A stretch of DNA of 34,072 nt from Lentisphaeria bacterium (GCA_017450705.1 JAFSTC010000078.1:1-34072); one strand, 5' to 3'; shown: positions 8,140 through 17,300, numbered from the stretch's first letter. The notes: a model not told the origin generated them from the sequence alone. Made by a program: numbers and translations.

Positions 8140-8361
8140 TTATTGCTTATTCGGCCTGTTCCTATGCTCCCGCGCCATATTTCCCCACATCCCGCCGGGC
8201 GGCGGGGGATAACGCAGGCATTGCGCAGTATAGCTCCACTTTTCCCACAGCCGGAGCGGTACTCCGATGAAGATCCACAGAAGCAGATAAAAGATCCCTT
8301 CCAGCGGCAGGACGATCAGTGCCAAAAGATAATACCCGATGGTCGTAAAAATCTCCTTCAT
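8140..8361 (-). CDS. Small membrane protein, 73 aa
   Basis: The product begins MKEIFTTIGYYLLALIVLPL and has one long hydrophobic stretch (about 7-35, probably one or two helices), then a short polar tail with PPPPGG and a basic end. No family is recognised. The ATG at 8361 overlaps the stop of the upstream 127-aa gene (ATGA at 8358-8361), which argues for a real, translationally coupled gene; the longer frame starting further upstream would run through that gene. Confidence 0.65.
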   Translation of the reverse strand: MKEIFTTIGYYLLALIVLPLEGIFYLLLWIFIGVPLRLWEKWSYTAQCLRYPPPPGGMWGNMAREHRNRPNKQ

Positions 8362-8741
8362 CGCACTTCTCCCGGAAAGTCGCGCCACCGGCAATGGCGT
8401 CGCTGAAGTTTGTAATCGTTGATGAGGTGAAGCATGAAGTCCGGCTCGAACTGTTCTTTCCGGGCAAACGTCGCCACGCACCGGAGAAACGGTGCGTCGT
8501 CTTCGGCGCAGAACTCCGCCCGCAGATCATACGGTCCCCACTGCCAGCGGCCGAGCGGCGTACTCAGGAAGAGAAGTTCACAGAGACCTCGGCTCCGAAG
8601 CGGCGTGTATTCCGCGAACTTCGCCTGCACTTCAGCGGGGATGTCCAGTTCGTCCGCATGAGCGCGCGCACCGTCCGCAAAATCTGTGACTTCGACCACT
8701 TTGCCTGTAACATAATTGCACCAGAACCGTCTGAAATCCAT
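8358..8741 (-). CDS. Hypothetical 127-aa protein, paralogue of the 6680-7063 product
   Basis: It has the same length and general pattern as its paralogue: FWCNY near the start, LDIPAEVQAKF (32-42), GRWQWG (64-69) and EFCAED (76-81). The C-terminus is basic. An AAAGGAG ribosome site lies 8 bases before the ATG. It is followed by the overlapping small membrane protein gene and preceded, 32 nt away, by the 323-aa gene. Function unknown. Confidence 0.78.
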   Translation of the reverse strand: MDFRRFWCNYVTGKVVEVTDFADGARAHADELDIPAEVQAKFAEYTPLRSRGLCELLFLSTPLGRWQWGPYDLRAEFCAEDDAPFLRCVATFARKEQFEPDFMLHLINDYKLQRRHCRWRDFPGEVR

Positions 8742-8773
8742 TTTCCCGACTCCTTTGTTGTTGTATTATCTTT

Positions 8774-9745
8774 TTACGCTTCTTCGGAAACCGGTTTCGG
8801 GGGCCGGGGATGCTTTCTGTACAAATGCCCAAGCCGGGCGGCGAAACTGCGGCGGATTTTTTTGTCGCAGATCTCGCAGGAACCGAAGCCGAAGAACTCA
8901 GAAGCGTAATCCGCAAGTGCCGGACCGATCAATTCCCCCGGCATGAACATCCCAGCGAAATCGGAATCAACCTTCATGCCGAGGATACGTTCCCACGAAG
9001 GACCGGTGCAGACCGGCCCGGTGAAAGGGCAGGCACTTGCCCCGTAATAGGAACATTCCAGCCACACCTGGTGGTCGGCATCATCCATGATCGGACGGAA
9101 AACCAGTTCCGCATCGGCGCTGGTATAGATCAGTTGAAATTCGTCCCGTTCCACATCGGCGGTCAGCGGGGCAAGGCGTTTCATGGCGTCATAGACCAGT
9201 TCCGCGAGCATGATCTCGTATTCGAACCCCCAGTCGTCGAAGAAGCAACGGGCGCGGTAGGAGTTGCGGACGTCCTCCCACTCGGTGGATTGCAAAAGTT
9301 GGTGGAACGTCCATTTTTCTCCCGGTTTGCCCCACTGCCGGACGCGGCCGCCCTTTTGAGCATACTTCCACGCCAAGTTTTTGTCCTGCAGCGCGACCGC
9401 AAAGCCAAGCATGGCGTCCCAGTGTTTTGAAAAACGCATGCATGATTCCATTTTTTGCAGTTCGGCGATAAAATTCGTCCGCTTTTGCACCTCATTGGAG
9501 TATGGGAAGTGATACCACGCATCGTGCAGCCAGTGTTCCGGCCGCCGCTTTTCATCGAAGTCCTTGAACACGCCCCAGTCCAGCACCTGATGCGCGGTCT
9601 TGAGGTCATTCGCTTCGACCGCCTCATAAAACAGCCAAATGCCGTCCACGCGCAGTTTTTGGCGCGCCTTCTCCGGGTCGGTCGTCTGCAGTTTCCGAAT
9701 GTGGTCGAAACAGCCCAGGTAAAAAGGTTTTTCGTTCTTGCCCAT
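8774..9745 (-). CDS. Hypothetical 323-aa protein with a C-terminal CxxC motif
   Basis: I do not recognise the family. The N-terminal ~110 residues look helical (FYEAVEANDLKTAHQVLDWGVF resembles a single ankyrin- or TPR-like helix pair, but no clear repeat series is present). A middle region is rich in aromatic residues. The C-terminus carries CEICDKKIRR, a possible half zinc site, followed by a basic HLYRKHPRPPKP segment. No signal peptide is visible. The start is secure: AAGGAGG lies five bases upstream, and the promoter at 9769-9797 is correctly placed. Confidence 0.82.
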   Translation of the reverse strand: MGKNEKPFYLGCFDHIRKLQTTDPEKARQKLRVDGIWLFYEAVEANDLKTAHQVLDWGVFKDFDEKRRPEHWLHDAWYHFPYSNEVQKRTNFIAELQKMESCMRFSKHWDAMLGFAVALQDKNLAWKYAQKGGRVRQWGKPGEKWTFHQLLQSTEWEDVRNSYRARCFFDDWGFEYEIMLAELVYDAMKRLAPLTADVERDEFQLIYTSADAELVFRPIMDDADHQVWLECSYYGASACPFTGPVCTGPSWERILGMKVDSDFAGMFMPGELIGPALADYASEFFGFGSCEICDKKIRRSFAARLGHLYRKHPRPPKPVSEEA

Positions 9746-9768
9746 CTTGTCCTCCTTGTTGGTTACTG

Positions 9769-9797
9769 TCTATAAAATATCCCCAATGGATGGACAA
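9769..9797 (-). promoter_or_regulatory. Promoter of the 323-aa gene
   Basis: Minus-strand TTGTCC (9792-9797) and TATAGA (9769-9774) with a 17-bp spacer. A second TTGTCC in the same context (10458-10463) lies before the 167-aa gene, but its -10 region is less clear. Confidence 0.6.
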
Positions 9798-9837
9798 AAG
9801 ATGTCTGCCGGTTGCAGAGCAGGGATTTTTCAGGCAA

Positions 9838-9864
9838 CGGATAGGCCGAATAGGCCGGATAGGC
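9838..9864. repeat. 9-bp tandem minisatellite, three units
   Basis: Units CGGATAGGC, CGAATAGGC and CGGATAGGC lie in the gap between the 323-aa and 167-aa genes. They are the same family as 8107-8133. Confidence 0.88.
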
Positions 9865-9902
9865 AGAGGGCACTTGGGGCAAAAGGCGTCCTGTGGGGAG
9901 GC

Positions 9903-10406
9903 CTATTCAATCCCGCCATCTCCGATTTCGAGTCCATCGGGGTCGAAAATGTCCTTGTTGTCCAAAGCCTTTTCTTCCAGGGAACATTCCGGGATGAAAC
10001 CATCGGGGAAATATGCCGCGAGCGCCGTCTCGAGGTCGGGAAAGCATGCGGTCGTCTGCTGTTCTTGGATCAGTCTGAATCCATGAGCTCCGCGTTTCCA
10101 AGCGGCAAAAAGGAAAGGCGATTTCAGATTTTGATCCAGTTTGTGCCGATAGTATCCCTGATCCTCCGGGCCGCAGATCCCCAGCAGAAGTTCATCCGGT
10201 TCGTCGTGGAGATTGTGTCCTCTGACCGTAATGAGCCGCACCCGCCCGCCAATGCGCTCCCGCTCCCGAAACTCCCGCCATTCCGGATCGTGGATGATGC
10301 AGAGAAAATGTCCGGGAAGCAGAAATTCGGCAAGCGATTTCACCCCGTGGATGTCGTAAATCTGCCGCAAAGAGCCAAGATCAAAATTTTCGGTAAAAGT
10401 GGCCAT
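9903..10406 (-). CDS. Hypothetical 167-aa protein, short paralogue of the 339-aa product
   Basis: It aligns by eye with the N-terminal region of the 339-aa protein (7060-8079): LDQNLKSPFLF (90-100) and YFPDGFIPE (132-140) are the clearest shared motifs, preceded in both by a hydrophobic strand ending in D-P-x-W. It is acidic at the C-terminus and has no membrane segment. A GGGAGGTG ribosome site precedes the ATG. The gap to the upstream DUF429 gene (74 nt) holds a TTGTCC box with a weak -10, so it may have its own promoter. Function unknown. Confidence 0.78.
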   Translation of the reverse strand: MATFTENFDLGSLRQIYDIHGVKSLAEFLLPGHFLCIIHDPEWREFRERERIGGRVRLITVRGHNLHDEPDELLLGICGPEDQGYYRHKLDQNLKSPFLFAAWKRGAHGFRLIQEQQTTACFPDLETALAAYFPDGFIPECSLEEKALDNKDIFDPDGLEIGDGGIE

Positions 10407-10480
10407 CGCTGCACCTCCCGTGGTTCGTGTTTATGGGATAATATAGGAGGTGCGGGTGGACAAAAGGCGACCGGGGTGTC

Positions 10481-11227
10481 TTACTCTGGTATCATAATGT
10501 ATGAAAATTCATCTCCGAATTTCCGAAACAGGCCGTTCTTGAACTTTATACCTACCCAAGCGCAGACCAAGGCATCTAAAGTATCTTCAAAACGCTTCAG
10601 CTGTGTAAACGAAGCATCTTTTTGTAGATTATATTCTTCGGGGAGGCGAATATGAGAACTTAATGCATTACGCAATCTTTGCAAATTCTCATACAGATTA
10701 TCACGTCTCTCTTCCGGAGTCGCTTCCGGCCAGTATCGCTTTCGTTTTCCGACCTTGTAAGGAAGTCTTTTATCCAGCTCAGGAATGAGTGACAAAATTG
10801 CAGGATGCGGATAGGTTTCAATGAGATTGGTATTCAAGATGTAACCACATTCTTTTGCCTTTAACACAAATTCGACGCCAAATTTTGATATCGCCGCGGT
10901 TGGTGTATGTGTAGCACACCATGCTTTGCCAAATTCTTCCGTTATGGCATTGTCCGCCTTTCGCCTTCCGAAAAACGGTTTTGCTGAAATCGGCATATCG
11001 ACAACTATGCAATCGACAGGACCACTTTTTTCGAGTGTTTTTTTTAGATCAAACCGCCCCCCAACGATTTTCCCCTGAAATCTTTCCTGAATGTTTTTGT
11101 CTGAATAAAACAAGTCGAAAGATGGTGCAATATCCTCAAGCTTCCAATCATTGCCTTCCTGCTCAATCAACGCAATTCCCGAAGGTTTCTCCCAAGTCCA
11201 TGCCGGATCAACACCTAATATTCTCAT
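10481..11227 (-). CDS. DUF429 family protein (predicted RNase H-like nuclease)
   Basis: The 248-aa product matches the DUF429 family, predicted to have an RNase H-like fold; its activity is not established. Visible are the first-strand motif GVDPAW...SGIALIE (5-23), the second acidic motif VDCIVVDMPIS (about 71-81), RRKADNAI, ETYPHPAIL and the C-terminal acidic helix EDTLDALVCAWVGI. The spacing of the three acidic motifs fits the family. The ATG overlaps the end of the WYL gene by 20 nt with an AGAGGAAA ribosome site inside it, so the two are co-transcribed and probably coupled. Base use is more AT-rich than in the WYL gene. Confidence 0.88.
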   Translation of the reverse strand: MRILGVDPAWTWEKPSGIALIEQEGNDWKLEDIAPSFDLFYSDKNIQERFQGKIVGGRFDLKKTLEKSGPVDCIVVDMPISAKPFFGRRKADNAITEEFGKAWCATHTPTAAISKFGVEFVLKAKECGYILNTNLIETYPHPAILSLIPELDKRLPYKVGKRKRYWPEATPEERRDNLYENLQRLRNALSSHIRLPEEYNLQKDASFTQLKRFEDTLDALVCAWVGIKFKNGLFRKFGDEFSYIMIPE

Positions 11228-12227
11228 TAATTTCCTCTTGCTTTTTAATCACCTTTTTTGCCTGCGCCGCCACCTTCTCCGCCAGTTCCGGCGGACTCAC
11301 CACCTGCACCGCGCCGCCTTCGTTCAGCACGAGGTTGACGATTTTGAAGTCGATGGCATCGTAAATCGTCACCAGAAGCGAGCCGTCGGGCTGCTCCTCG
11401 ATCTGCGATGGATCGTAATTCTCTTTCGCGTAAGGGATCGCGCAGTCCGTGAAGCGCAGCACCACTTCGTCGATGGTCGGGAAGTTGAACAATTTCCCCT
11501 CGTTGACCTCTTCGATCAGCCGCGGATCCGACTCGAAGCGCCCCGGGTAGATCGCGGCGGTCTTGAACCGGTTCAGTGCGAGGGTGCGGATCGTCCGCTC
11601 CGGCTGGGTTTCTCTGTCGCACGAAACGATGACCGCCTTCACATACCATAATCCGTCATAAAAGGAGAGCACCTGCGGTTCCAGCACATAATCCATGACC
11701 GCGCCGGTCATTCCCTTCTGGTATTTGACCGAGAGTCCGCGCCGGGTCTGCCACGCTTCGAAGACTTCGCGGAAGATCTCCGGTTTGACCGGGATCCTCG
11801 CGCCTTGCGCAACCAGCGCGATCAGCGCGGCGTTGGCATCCATCCCGGACGGATTGTCGCACAGAAGCGTTTCCGCCGCGCTCTGGATCTCCGAAGCGAC
11901 CGGCTCCGGCATGATGGTTTCGGCGAGGCGGGCGCCGAGGGTCACGGCGCGCATTTCGTCCGCTTCCAGCTGCGGGATCTCGAATCTCCAGTTTTGATCG
12001 GTCAGACGATACCCCCGGCGGCCGTTGTCGAAGACGATGGGGGCGCCGTAAACGTCGCGCAGATACTGCACGTCCCGCTGGATGGTCTTCTGCGAAACGG
12101 AATACGTACCGGTCAAGTCCAGGTTTTTCAGGGCCCGTTCCAGCTTCCGGTGGTTGGGATAACTGTTTTTCCGCAGCATCGCCACCAGTTTCATCAGCCG
12201 CGTCATTTTGGGAACATCGCCGGGCAT
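11208..12227 (-). CDS. WYL-domain transcriptional regulator (HTH + WYL)
   Basis: The 339-aa protein has an N-terminal winged helix (about 8-65, with YSVSQKTIQRDVQYLRDVYGAPI as the DNA-recognition part) and a central WYL domain (VLEPQVLSFYDGLWYVKAVI, roughly 175-195), then a C-terminal WCX-like region. WYL regulators bind nucleic-acid or nucleotide ligands in the characterised cases and often control phage-defence genes, for example BrxR/CapW-type proteins. The ATG at 12227 is preferred because GGAGGGG sits directly before it; the longer frame to 12242 begins upstream of that site. It heads the minus-strand accessory cluster and is transcribed from 12272-12300. Confidence 0.92.
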   Translation of the reverse strand: MPGDVPKMTRLMKLVAMLRKNSYPNHRKLERALKNLDLTGTYSVSQKTIQRDVQYLRDVYGAPIVFDNGRRGYRLTDQNWRFEIPQLEADEMRAVTLGARLAETIMPEPVASEIQSAAETLLCDNPSGMDANAALIALVAQGARIPVKPEIFREVFEAWQTRRGLSVKYQKGMTGAVMDYVLEPQVLSFYDGLWYVKAVIVSCDRETQPERTIRTLALNRFKTAAIYPGRFESDPRLIEEVNEGKLFNFPTIDEVVLRFTDCAIPYAKENYDPSQIEEQPDGSLLVTIYDAIDFKIVNLVLNEGGAVQVVSPPELAEKVAAQAKKVIKKQEEINENIRC

Positions 12228-12271
12228 GGTCCCCTCCAACAAACCTGTGATATCATAACGACCCGCCGGCT

Positions 12272-12300
12272 AATATAACATGCTGTCTCCGAAAAGGCAA
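12272..12300 (-). promoter_or_regulatory. Promoter of the WYL-DUF429 operon
   Basis: Minus-strand TTGCCT (12295-12300), 17-bp spacer, TATATT (12272-12277), about 45 bp before the WYL start codon. It is divergent from the plus-strand promoter at 12477-12505. Confidence 0.75.
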
Positions 12301-12349
12301 GTGCGGAAACGGCTTTGGGGGGCCTGTGCATCGGGAAAGTTCCGGATGT

Positions 12350-12435
12350 CCGCCGTCCCCGCGGGCGCGGACGGTCCGGGGCCTCTTGCTTTTCTTTTTT
12401 TCTAAATATACCGCCGTCCCCGCGGGCGCGGACGG
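12350..12435. repeat. Identical 25-bp direct repeat between two divergent promoters
   Basis: The same 25 bases occur at 12350-12374 and 12411-12435, 61 bp apart. Each copy contains an inverted pair CCGTCC...GGACGG and could form a hairpin or bind a dimeric protein. The repeats lie between the WYL promoter and the promoter of the plus-strand envelope genes. The sequence between them is T-rich (TTTTCTTTTTTTC). Confidence 0.85.
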
Positions 12436-12476
12436 CCCCCGGGCTTGAATAAAAGCAGATTTGGGCTGTATTTCAG

Positions 12477-12505
12477 TTGACTTTTCGTGCCGTCGGCGTT
12501 ATAGT
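12477..12505 (+). promoter_or_regulatory. Promoter of the LTA-synthase-like gene pair
   Basis: TTGACT (12477-12482), 17-bp spacer, TATAGT (12500-12505). The predicted transcript start near 12512 lies after the ATG codons at 12461 and 12506, which supports the TTG start at 12530. Confidence 0.78.
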
Positions 12506-12529
12506 ATGGATATTTCCCGGAGGTTTGAT

Positions 12530-14365
12530 TTGGCGAACGGACTTTGTCTGGAAGACAAACGCCGATCATGGTGTTTTTTTCTGCTGCTGACAGGGCTTTT
12601 TCTGCTGCCGTACCTGGCGGCGCTCCTGCGGCTCGGTTTCGACATGGTGGCCGACGATCCGGTTTTCTGGTGCGGCCGTCTGATCTTTCCGGTACCCGCG
12701 GCCGCACTGATCTGCGGACTTGTATCGCTTTTTCGCCGCCGGATCGCGCGGCGGATCGTCGCGGTCCTGCTGTGGCTGGGCGTCCAGAGCATCGTCCTGC
12801 TGGAGTGTTTCCTGTTGTGCTTCGCCGGAAAAACCCTTCCGGAGTCCCTGCACGATCACCTGGATCGGCGGGAAGCCGCACGGAGCGGCCGGCGCCCGCT
12901 GAGCGCGCAGTCCGTCTCCCTCTCCGGTTCCCGGAACGCGCCCGTGCTGCGGATCGGCGACATGACTTTGCCGCTGCTCCCGCTCAATCGATTTGACGTT
13001 GTCGGAGCCGAGGTCTCCCGACATGATCGTGACAGGAGTTCCTCGTTTTCATTTTCTTCCGACATGGCTTCGCTGTTTCAAACGTCGCGGCTGGATCCGG
13101 ACGCCGTTCGTTTCCTGGCGGCAAGGCCGGACAGCGTGCTCCATACCCTGCTGGGCGTCCCCGAACGGGACCGTTATCTTCTGTGCGTTCTGCGGTCCGG
13201 CTGGGTCCGCTGCGCAAGCGCCGCCTCGCTTGCCGGACTGCGCGTCGATTTCGCGGATCCCCCTCTCCCCCGCGCGGCGGAAGCCGAATGGGAGATGCGG
13301 GGAAAAATGTTCTTTTTGCGGGGAAACGGCTGGATGATGCCGCTGTTTGCCGCCAACGGCGCGGTCATGTCTTCCTGTGTGATTTTTCTGCCCCGTGCGG
13401 ACGGCGGGGAAAAGGTCCTCCGGATCGATATGAACGATCCCGGGGAAACACGGGAAATTCGGAACATGATGGCGTCCGATGAGTTCACTCTGCTTGCCCC
13501 GCCGGATTCTCCGGTGCATGAGATTCTGCAGATCGCTGCCGGCAACCGGTCCGCCGCCATGCGGGTCCGGGTGGATGCCAAAGGAAAGCGGAGCATGGAT
13601 TTCTTTCCGTTCCACGGCAGACGGGAGCCGGGCATCCTGCGCGATGACCGGCGGTATCTTTATCATGTTTTCGGGAAAACGCCTATCCTGCTGAAGGGGG
13701 AGGCTCCGGATGCCCAGTTCGCCAACGAGCTGGCCCATGTCGTCAAGATCGACGAAGCGACGGGAAGGATCCGGGACGGTTTCTCCTACGCGCGTCCGGA
13801 GTGGTCCCTCGATATGCTGAAGAACCGGTCGTCCGGATTGCGGACGCTGATCTTTTTCGGAAAAAAGGATCCGCTGCTGAAGAAATTCTATCCCGATCTG
13901 GCGATGCGGTCCGTCCTTTTCGTCATCTCTTCGAAAAACATCCGGCACGCCGTGCAGTACCGCAACGGGGATTTCCGGATCCCCAGGCCCGCCGATCCCA
14001 TCGACCCGGGCTGGCCGGTATCGGTCCGCAGGGCGGGGGAATATCTTGTGACCCGCTGGGGCGATGTTTCGTATATCGACCGTTTCGACAGTCTGCGGCC
14101 TTTGCTGGCGGGGGGGGCCGGTTACGTCATCAAGGTCTTCGGAAATGATCTGATCCCGCTGGCCGCGTTCGTTTCCCGGGATCCGGCCTGGGACCAGGAC
14201 ATCGCGACATCGGAAAAGGCGCATTTCGTCTACCTCGGCAGCGACCGGAGCAAGTTCCCCGCGTTGCTGGGACAGCCCGTGCTTGGTAAATATTTTCTGG
14301 CGGTCCGCCGTTACGGCGGCTGGCGTTTTTTCTGGAACGACGAACCGGAATTTTTCATTCCCTGA
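12530..14365 (+). CDS. Membrane protein related to the neighbouring LTA-synthase-like enzyme but lacking its catalytic domain
   Basis: With the TTG start at 12530 the product is 611 aa. This start has GGAGG six bases upstream, lies downstream of the promoter, and lines up exactly with the ATG context of the next gene (GGAGG, six bases, start, then GAACGG shared). Residues 14-97 form three membrane helices closely matching helices 1-3 of the 1045-aa neighbour. From about residue 124 to the end it matches the neighbour from about residue 555 to its end. The two membrane helices and the whole sulfatase-fold domain between (about 430 residues, with all metal ligands and the nucleophile) are missing. 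It therefore cannot be a transferase itself. It may be a partner, regulator or decaying duplicate, yet the frame is fully open. Confidence 0.85.
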   Translation: MANGLCLEDKRRSWCFFLLLTGLFLLPYLAALLRLGFDMVADDPVFWCGRLIFPVPAAALICGLVSLFRRRIARRIVAVLLWLGVQSIVLLECFLLCFAGKTLPESLHDHLDRREAARSGRRPLSAQSVSLSGSRNAPVLRIGDMTLPLLPLNRFDVVGAEVSRHDRDRSSSFSFSSDMASLFQTSRLDPDAVRFLAARPDSVLHTLLGVPERDRYLLCVLRSGWVRCASAASLAGLRVDFADPPLPRAAEAEWEMRGKMFFLRGNGWMMPLFAANGAVMSSCVIFLPRADGGEKVLRIDMNDPGETREIRNMMASDEFTLLAPPDSPVHEILQIAAGNRSAAMRVRVDAKGKRSMDFFPFHGRREPGILRDDRRYLYHVFGKTPILLKGEAPDAQFANELAHVVKIDEATGRIRDGFSYARPEWSLDMLKNRSSGLRTLIFFGKKDPLLKKFYPDLAMRSVLFVISSKNIRHAVQYRNGDFRIPRPADPIDPGWPVSVRRAGEYLVTRWGDVSYIDRFDSLRPLLAGGAGYVIKVFGNDLIPLAAFVSRDPAWDQDIATSEKAHFVYLGSDRSKFPALLGQPVLGKYFLAVRRYGGWRFFWNDEPEFFIP

Positions 14366-14381
14366 TCTTTGGAGGACGGAT

Positions 14382-17300
14382 ATGACGAACGGGGCGGCCC
14401 CGAATGCGACGGGAAACAAAAAGGACTGCGGGCGGCGATTTTTTCTGCTGCTGACGGCGCTTTTTCTGCTGCCCTATCTGCTGGCGGTGCTGCGCCTCGG
14501 GCTCGCGCCGCTGAAGGACGGGCCTCTTTTCTGGTGCGGCCGCGTGCTCTTTCCGCTGAGTGCCGCCGCGCTGATCTGCGGACTCGTATCGCTTTTCCGC
14601 CGCCGGACGGTCCGGCAGGTCGCCGCAGTCCTGCTGTGGCTGGGGGTCCAGGTCTTCATCCTTCTGGAGTGTTTCCAGTTGTGCTTTACCGGCAAATCCT
14701 TCAACGAAGCGTTTTTGATGCATTTTTCGCTGAAGGTCCTGACGGTGGGGCTCAAGTCCGATATGGGAGTATTTGCCGTGCCCGGCGTTCTTTTTCTGGC
14801 CGCGGCCGGATTTGCCGTATGGAAAGTCTCCGCGTCCTTGACCGTTCCGGAACGTGTCCTGAAAAACGCCCTGCTGGCGGCGGCGGGATTTGCGCTCTGG
14901 TTCGTGCCGCAGTCTCCGGTCGTCATCCTGATCTCGCTGATCTGGAACAACTGCCATGTCGTACCGGTCGGTCCGGCGGCCTGTTCGGACGAAGTTCTCC
15001 GGCAGAACGGCATCCATCCCTGCGCCGTCGGCATCCGCGACCTGAAAGCCGAACGGGGCAGGAATCTCGTGTTCATCATCGTCGAGTCCCTGGAGCAGAA
15101 TTATCTCGACCCCCAAAGGTTTCCCGGCCTGATGCCCTGTATGGAAAAGCTGCTGGGAAGCAAGGACGCGCTGTATTTCCAATCCATGCGCAGCGACTCG
15201 AGCAACACCTTCGACTTCCTTTACAAATCTCACATGGGAACGCACATGGAGAGCGTGTTTTCCCCGCAGGAAGCCGGCAAACTGCCGTCCCTGAGCCTGA
15301 TCCTCCAAAAAGCGGGATACCGGTCCAGTTTTCTGAAGGCCTGTTCGCTGGACTTTTCCAACACGAGGGGATTTCTCCGGCAGGTCCAATATCAGCGGAT
15401 GCTCGACTGTGACGCCCCGGAGATCCGGCAGACCGTCAAGGAGATCGGCGCGTGGGGATTTCGGGACTATGACCTGTTTGCCTTCGCGGAGAAGGAATTC
15501 GACCGGCTGGCCGCCGGCCGGGAGCCGTTCATCTTCACGGTGCTCACCGTGGACGGCCATGCGCCGAACGGCGTCCTCGGCAGGAGATCGCTGACCTACC
15601 GTCTGCCGGACGGACGGGAATTTCCTCTGCTTTCCGCCGTCCACACCACCGACGCGGCCATGGGCAAGTTCATCGAGCACATCCGGAACAGTCCGGCCGG
15701 CGCGGACACCGTCATCGCCGTGTCCGGCGACCATCTGGTCATGCAGAACCCCTTCGATGCCGGCGAAACCGTACAGAGTCTGCTCGCCCGCCGGAAGCGG
15801 AACAACGTACTGTGTTTCATGCTCAACGGCGCGCAAAGCGGGGTCGTGGAGCAGCCGTGCTGGACGGTGGACATTGCGCCGGTCCTGCTGGATCAGATGG
15901 GCGTCCGGCACAATTACGTCTTTCCCTCCGGCGTCAACATCCTGAAGGAAAAAGACGATTTTCCGCGCGGCGGCTTTTCCCGGGAACACCTGACTGTCTA
16001 TCTGCGCAGCAAACGGGACGGCAAGGCGCGGTATGCCGCTCCGCTGGACGCGCGCGACGCCGTCCTCGCGGGGAATCGGACCGCGCCCCGGCTGCAGCTG
16101 GGGGATCTGAGCGTCCCGCTTCTCGCGTTCGATCATCACAAAGGGACCATCGGCGTGGAGATCCCCCGCAAAAACAGGGAGAAGACTCTTGAATTTTCTT
16201 TCCGTGCCGATATGACGGCTTTTTTCCAAACCCCCTGGCGGGATCGCGACCTGATCCGCTTTCTGGCGGCGAAGCCGCACAGCATCCTCCACGCCATACT
16301 GGATATCCGCGGCCGGAGCCGGTATCTTCTGTGCGCCCTGCAGTCCGGCTGGGTCAAATCGGCGACCGCCCGGAAGCTCCGCAGACTGAAAATCAAAAAC
16401 TTCGATCTGCCGCCCCCGCGTGCCGCGGCGGCCGACATGGAGCTGAGCGGCGTCAACTTCCGTCTGCGGAAACGGGGCTGGACGCTGCCGCTTTTCTCCG
16501 TCAACGGCGCGTTTTTCCCGCTCCGGGCCGTTGCCTTCCGGCCTCATGCGGACGGGCGGGAGACGGTCTCCCGGCATGACCTCGGCGACAGGGAAGCCGT
16601 CAGGGAACTCCGGAACATGATCTCGTCCCCGGGATCCACGCTGATCGTTCCTCCCGATTCCCCGTTCCACGCGGAACTGGCGGCCGCCGAAGAGGACCGT
16701 TCCTCGGTCATGCGCATCCAGACGGACCGGAAGGGAAAGAGGACGGTGGATTTTTTCCCGTTCCACGGCGATCGCAGATCCTGTATCCTTCATCGCGACG
16801 GCCGGTATTTCTATTATTCTTCCCGCAGAAAGCCGCCGATCGAGCTGGCCGGCGAGGCTGTTTCCGCCGACTTCACGCAGGGAAGCGCCCATGCCGCGGT
16901 ACTGGATGCGGAGAGCGGAGACCTGCGGAGCAGTTTCTCCTTCACCGACCGCGGCCGAGTCGTCAGGATCCTTCTGGAGCGTCCGGCCGGACAGCGGACT
17001 TTGATGATCGTCGGCCGGGGGAATCCTCTGCTGAAAAACGGTTATCCGGATCTGATTTCGCAAAATGTTCTTTTTGCCGTTTCCCCGGACCGCATCCGGC
17101 ACGCCGTGCAGTACGGCAACCGGGATTTCCGTATTCCCCGTCCCGACGATCCGATCGATCCGGCTTGGCCGGTATCGGTCCGCAGGGCAGGTGATATTCT
17201 GGTGGTCCGGTGGGGCGATGTTTCGTATGTCCTGCCGTCCGACGGGCTGCTCCGGCAGTTGGATTCGGGGTTCGGGTGTGCCGTCAAAATTCCCGTCGAA

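Noticed and set aside
8107-9864. CRISPR array
   Set aside because: The 9-bp units have no spacers and are too short, and no cas genes are present in the window.
12461-12529. Extended N-terminus (ATG at 12461 or 12506) for the first LTA-like gene
   Set aside because: Both ATGs lie upstream of the predicted transcript start of the promoter at 12477-12505 and lack ribosome sites; the TTG at 12530 has one and aligns with the start of the paralogue.
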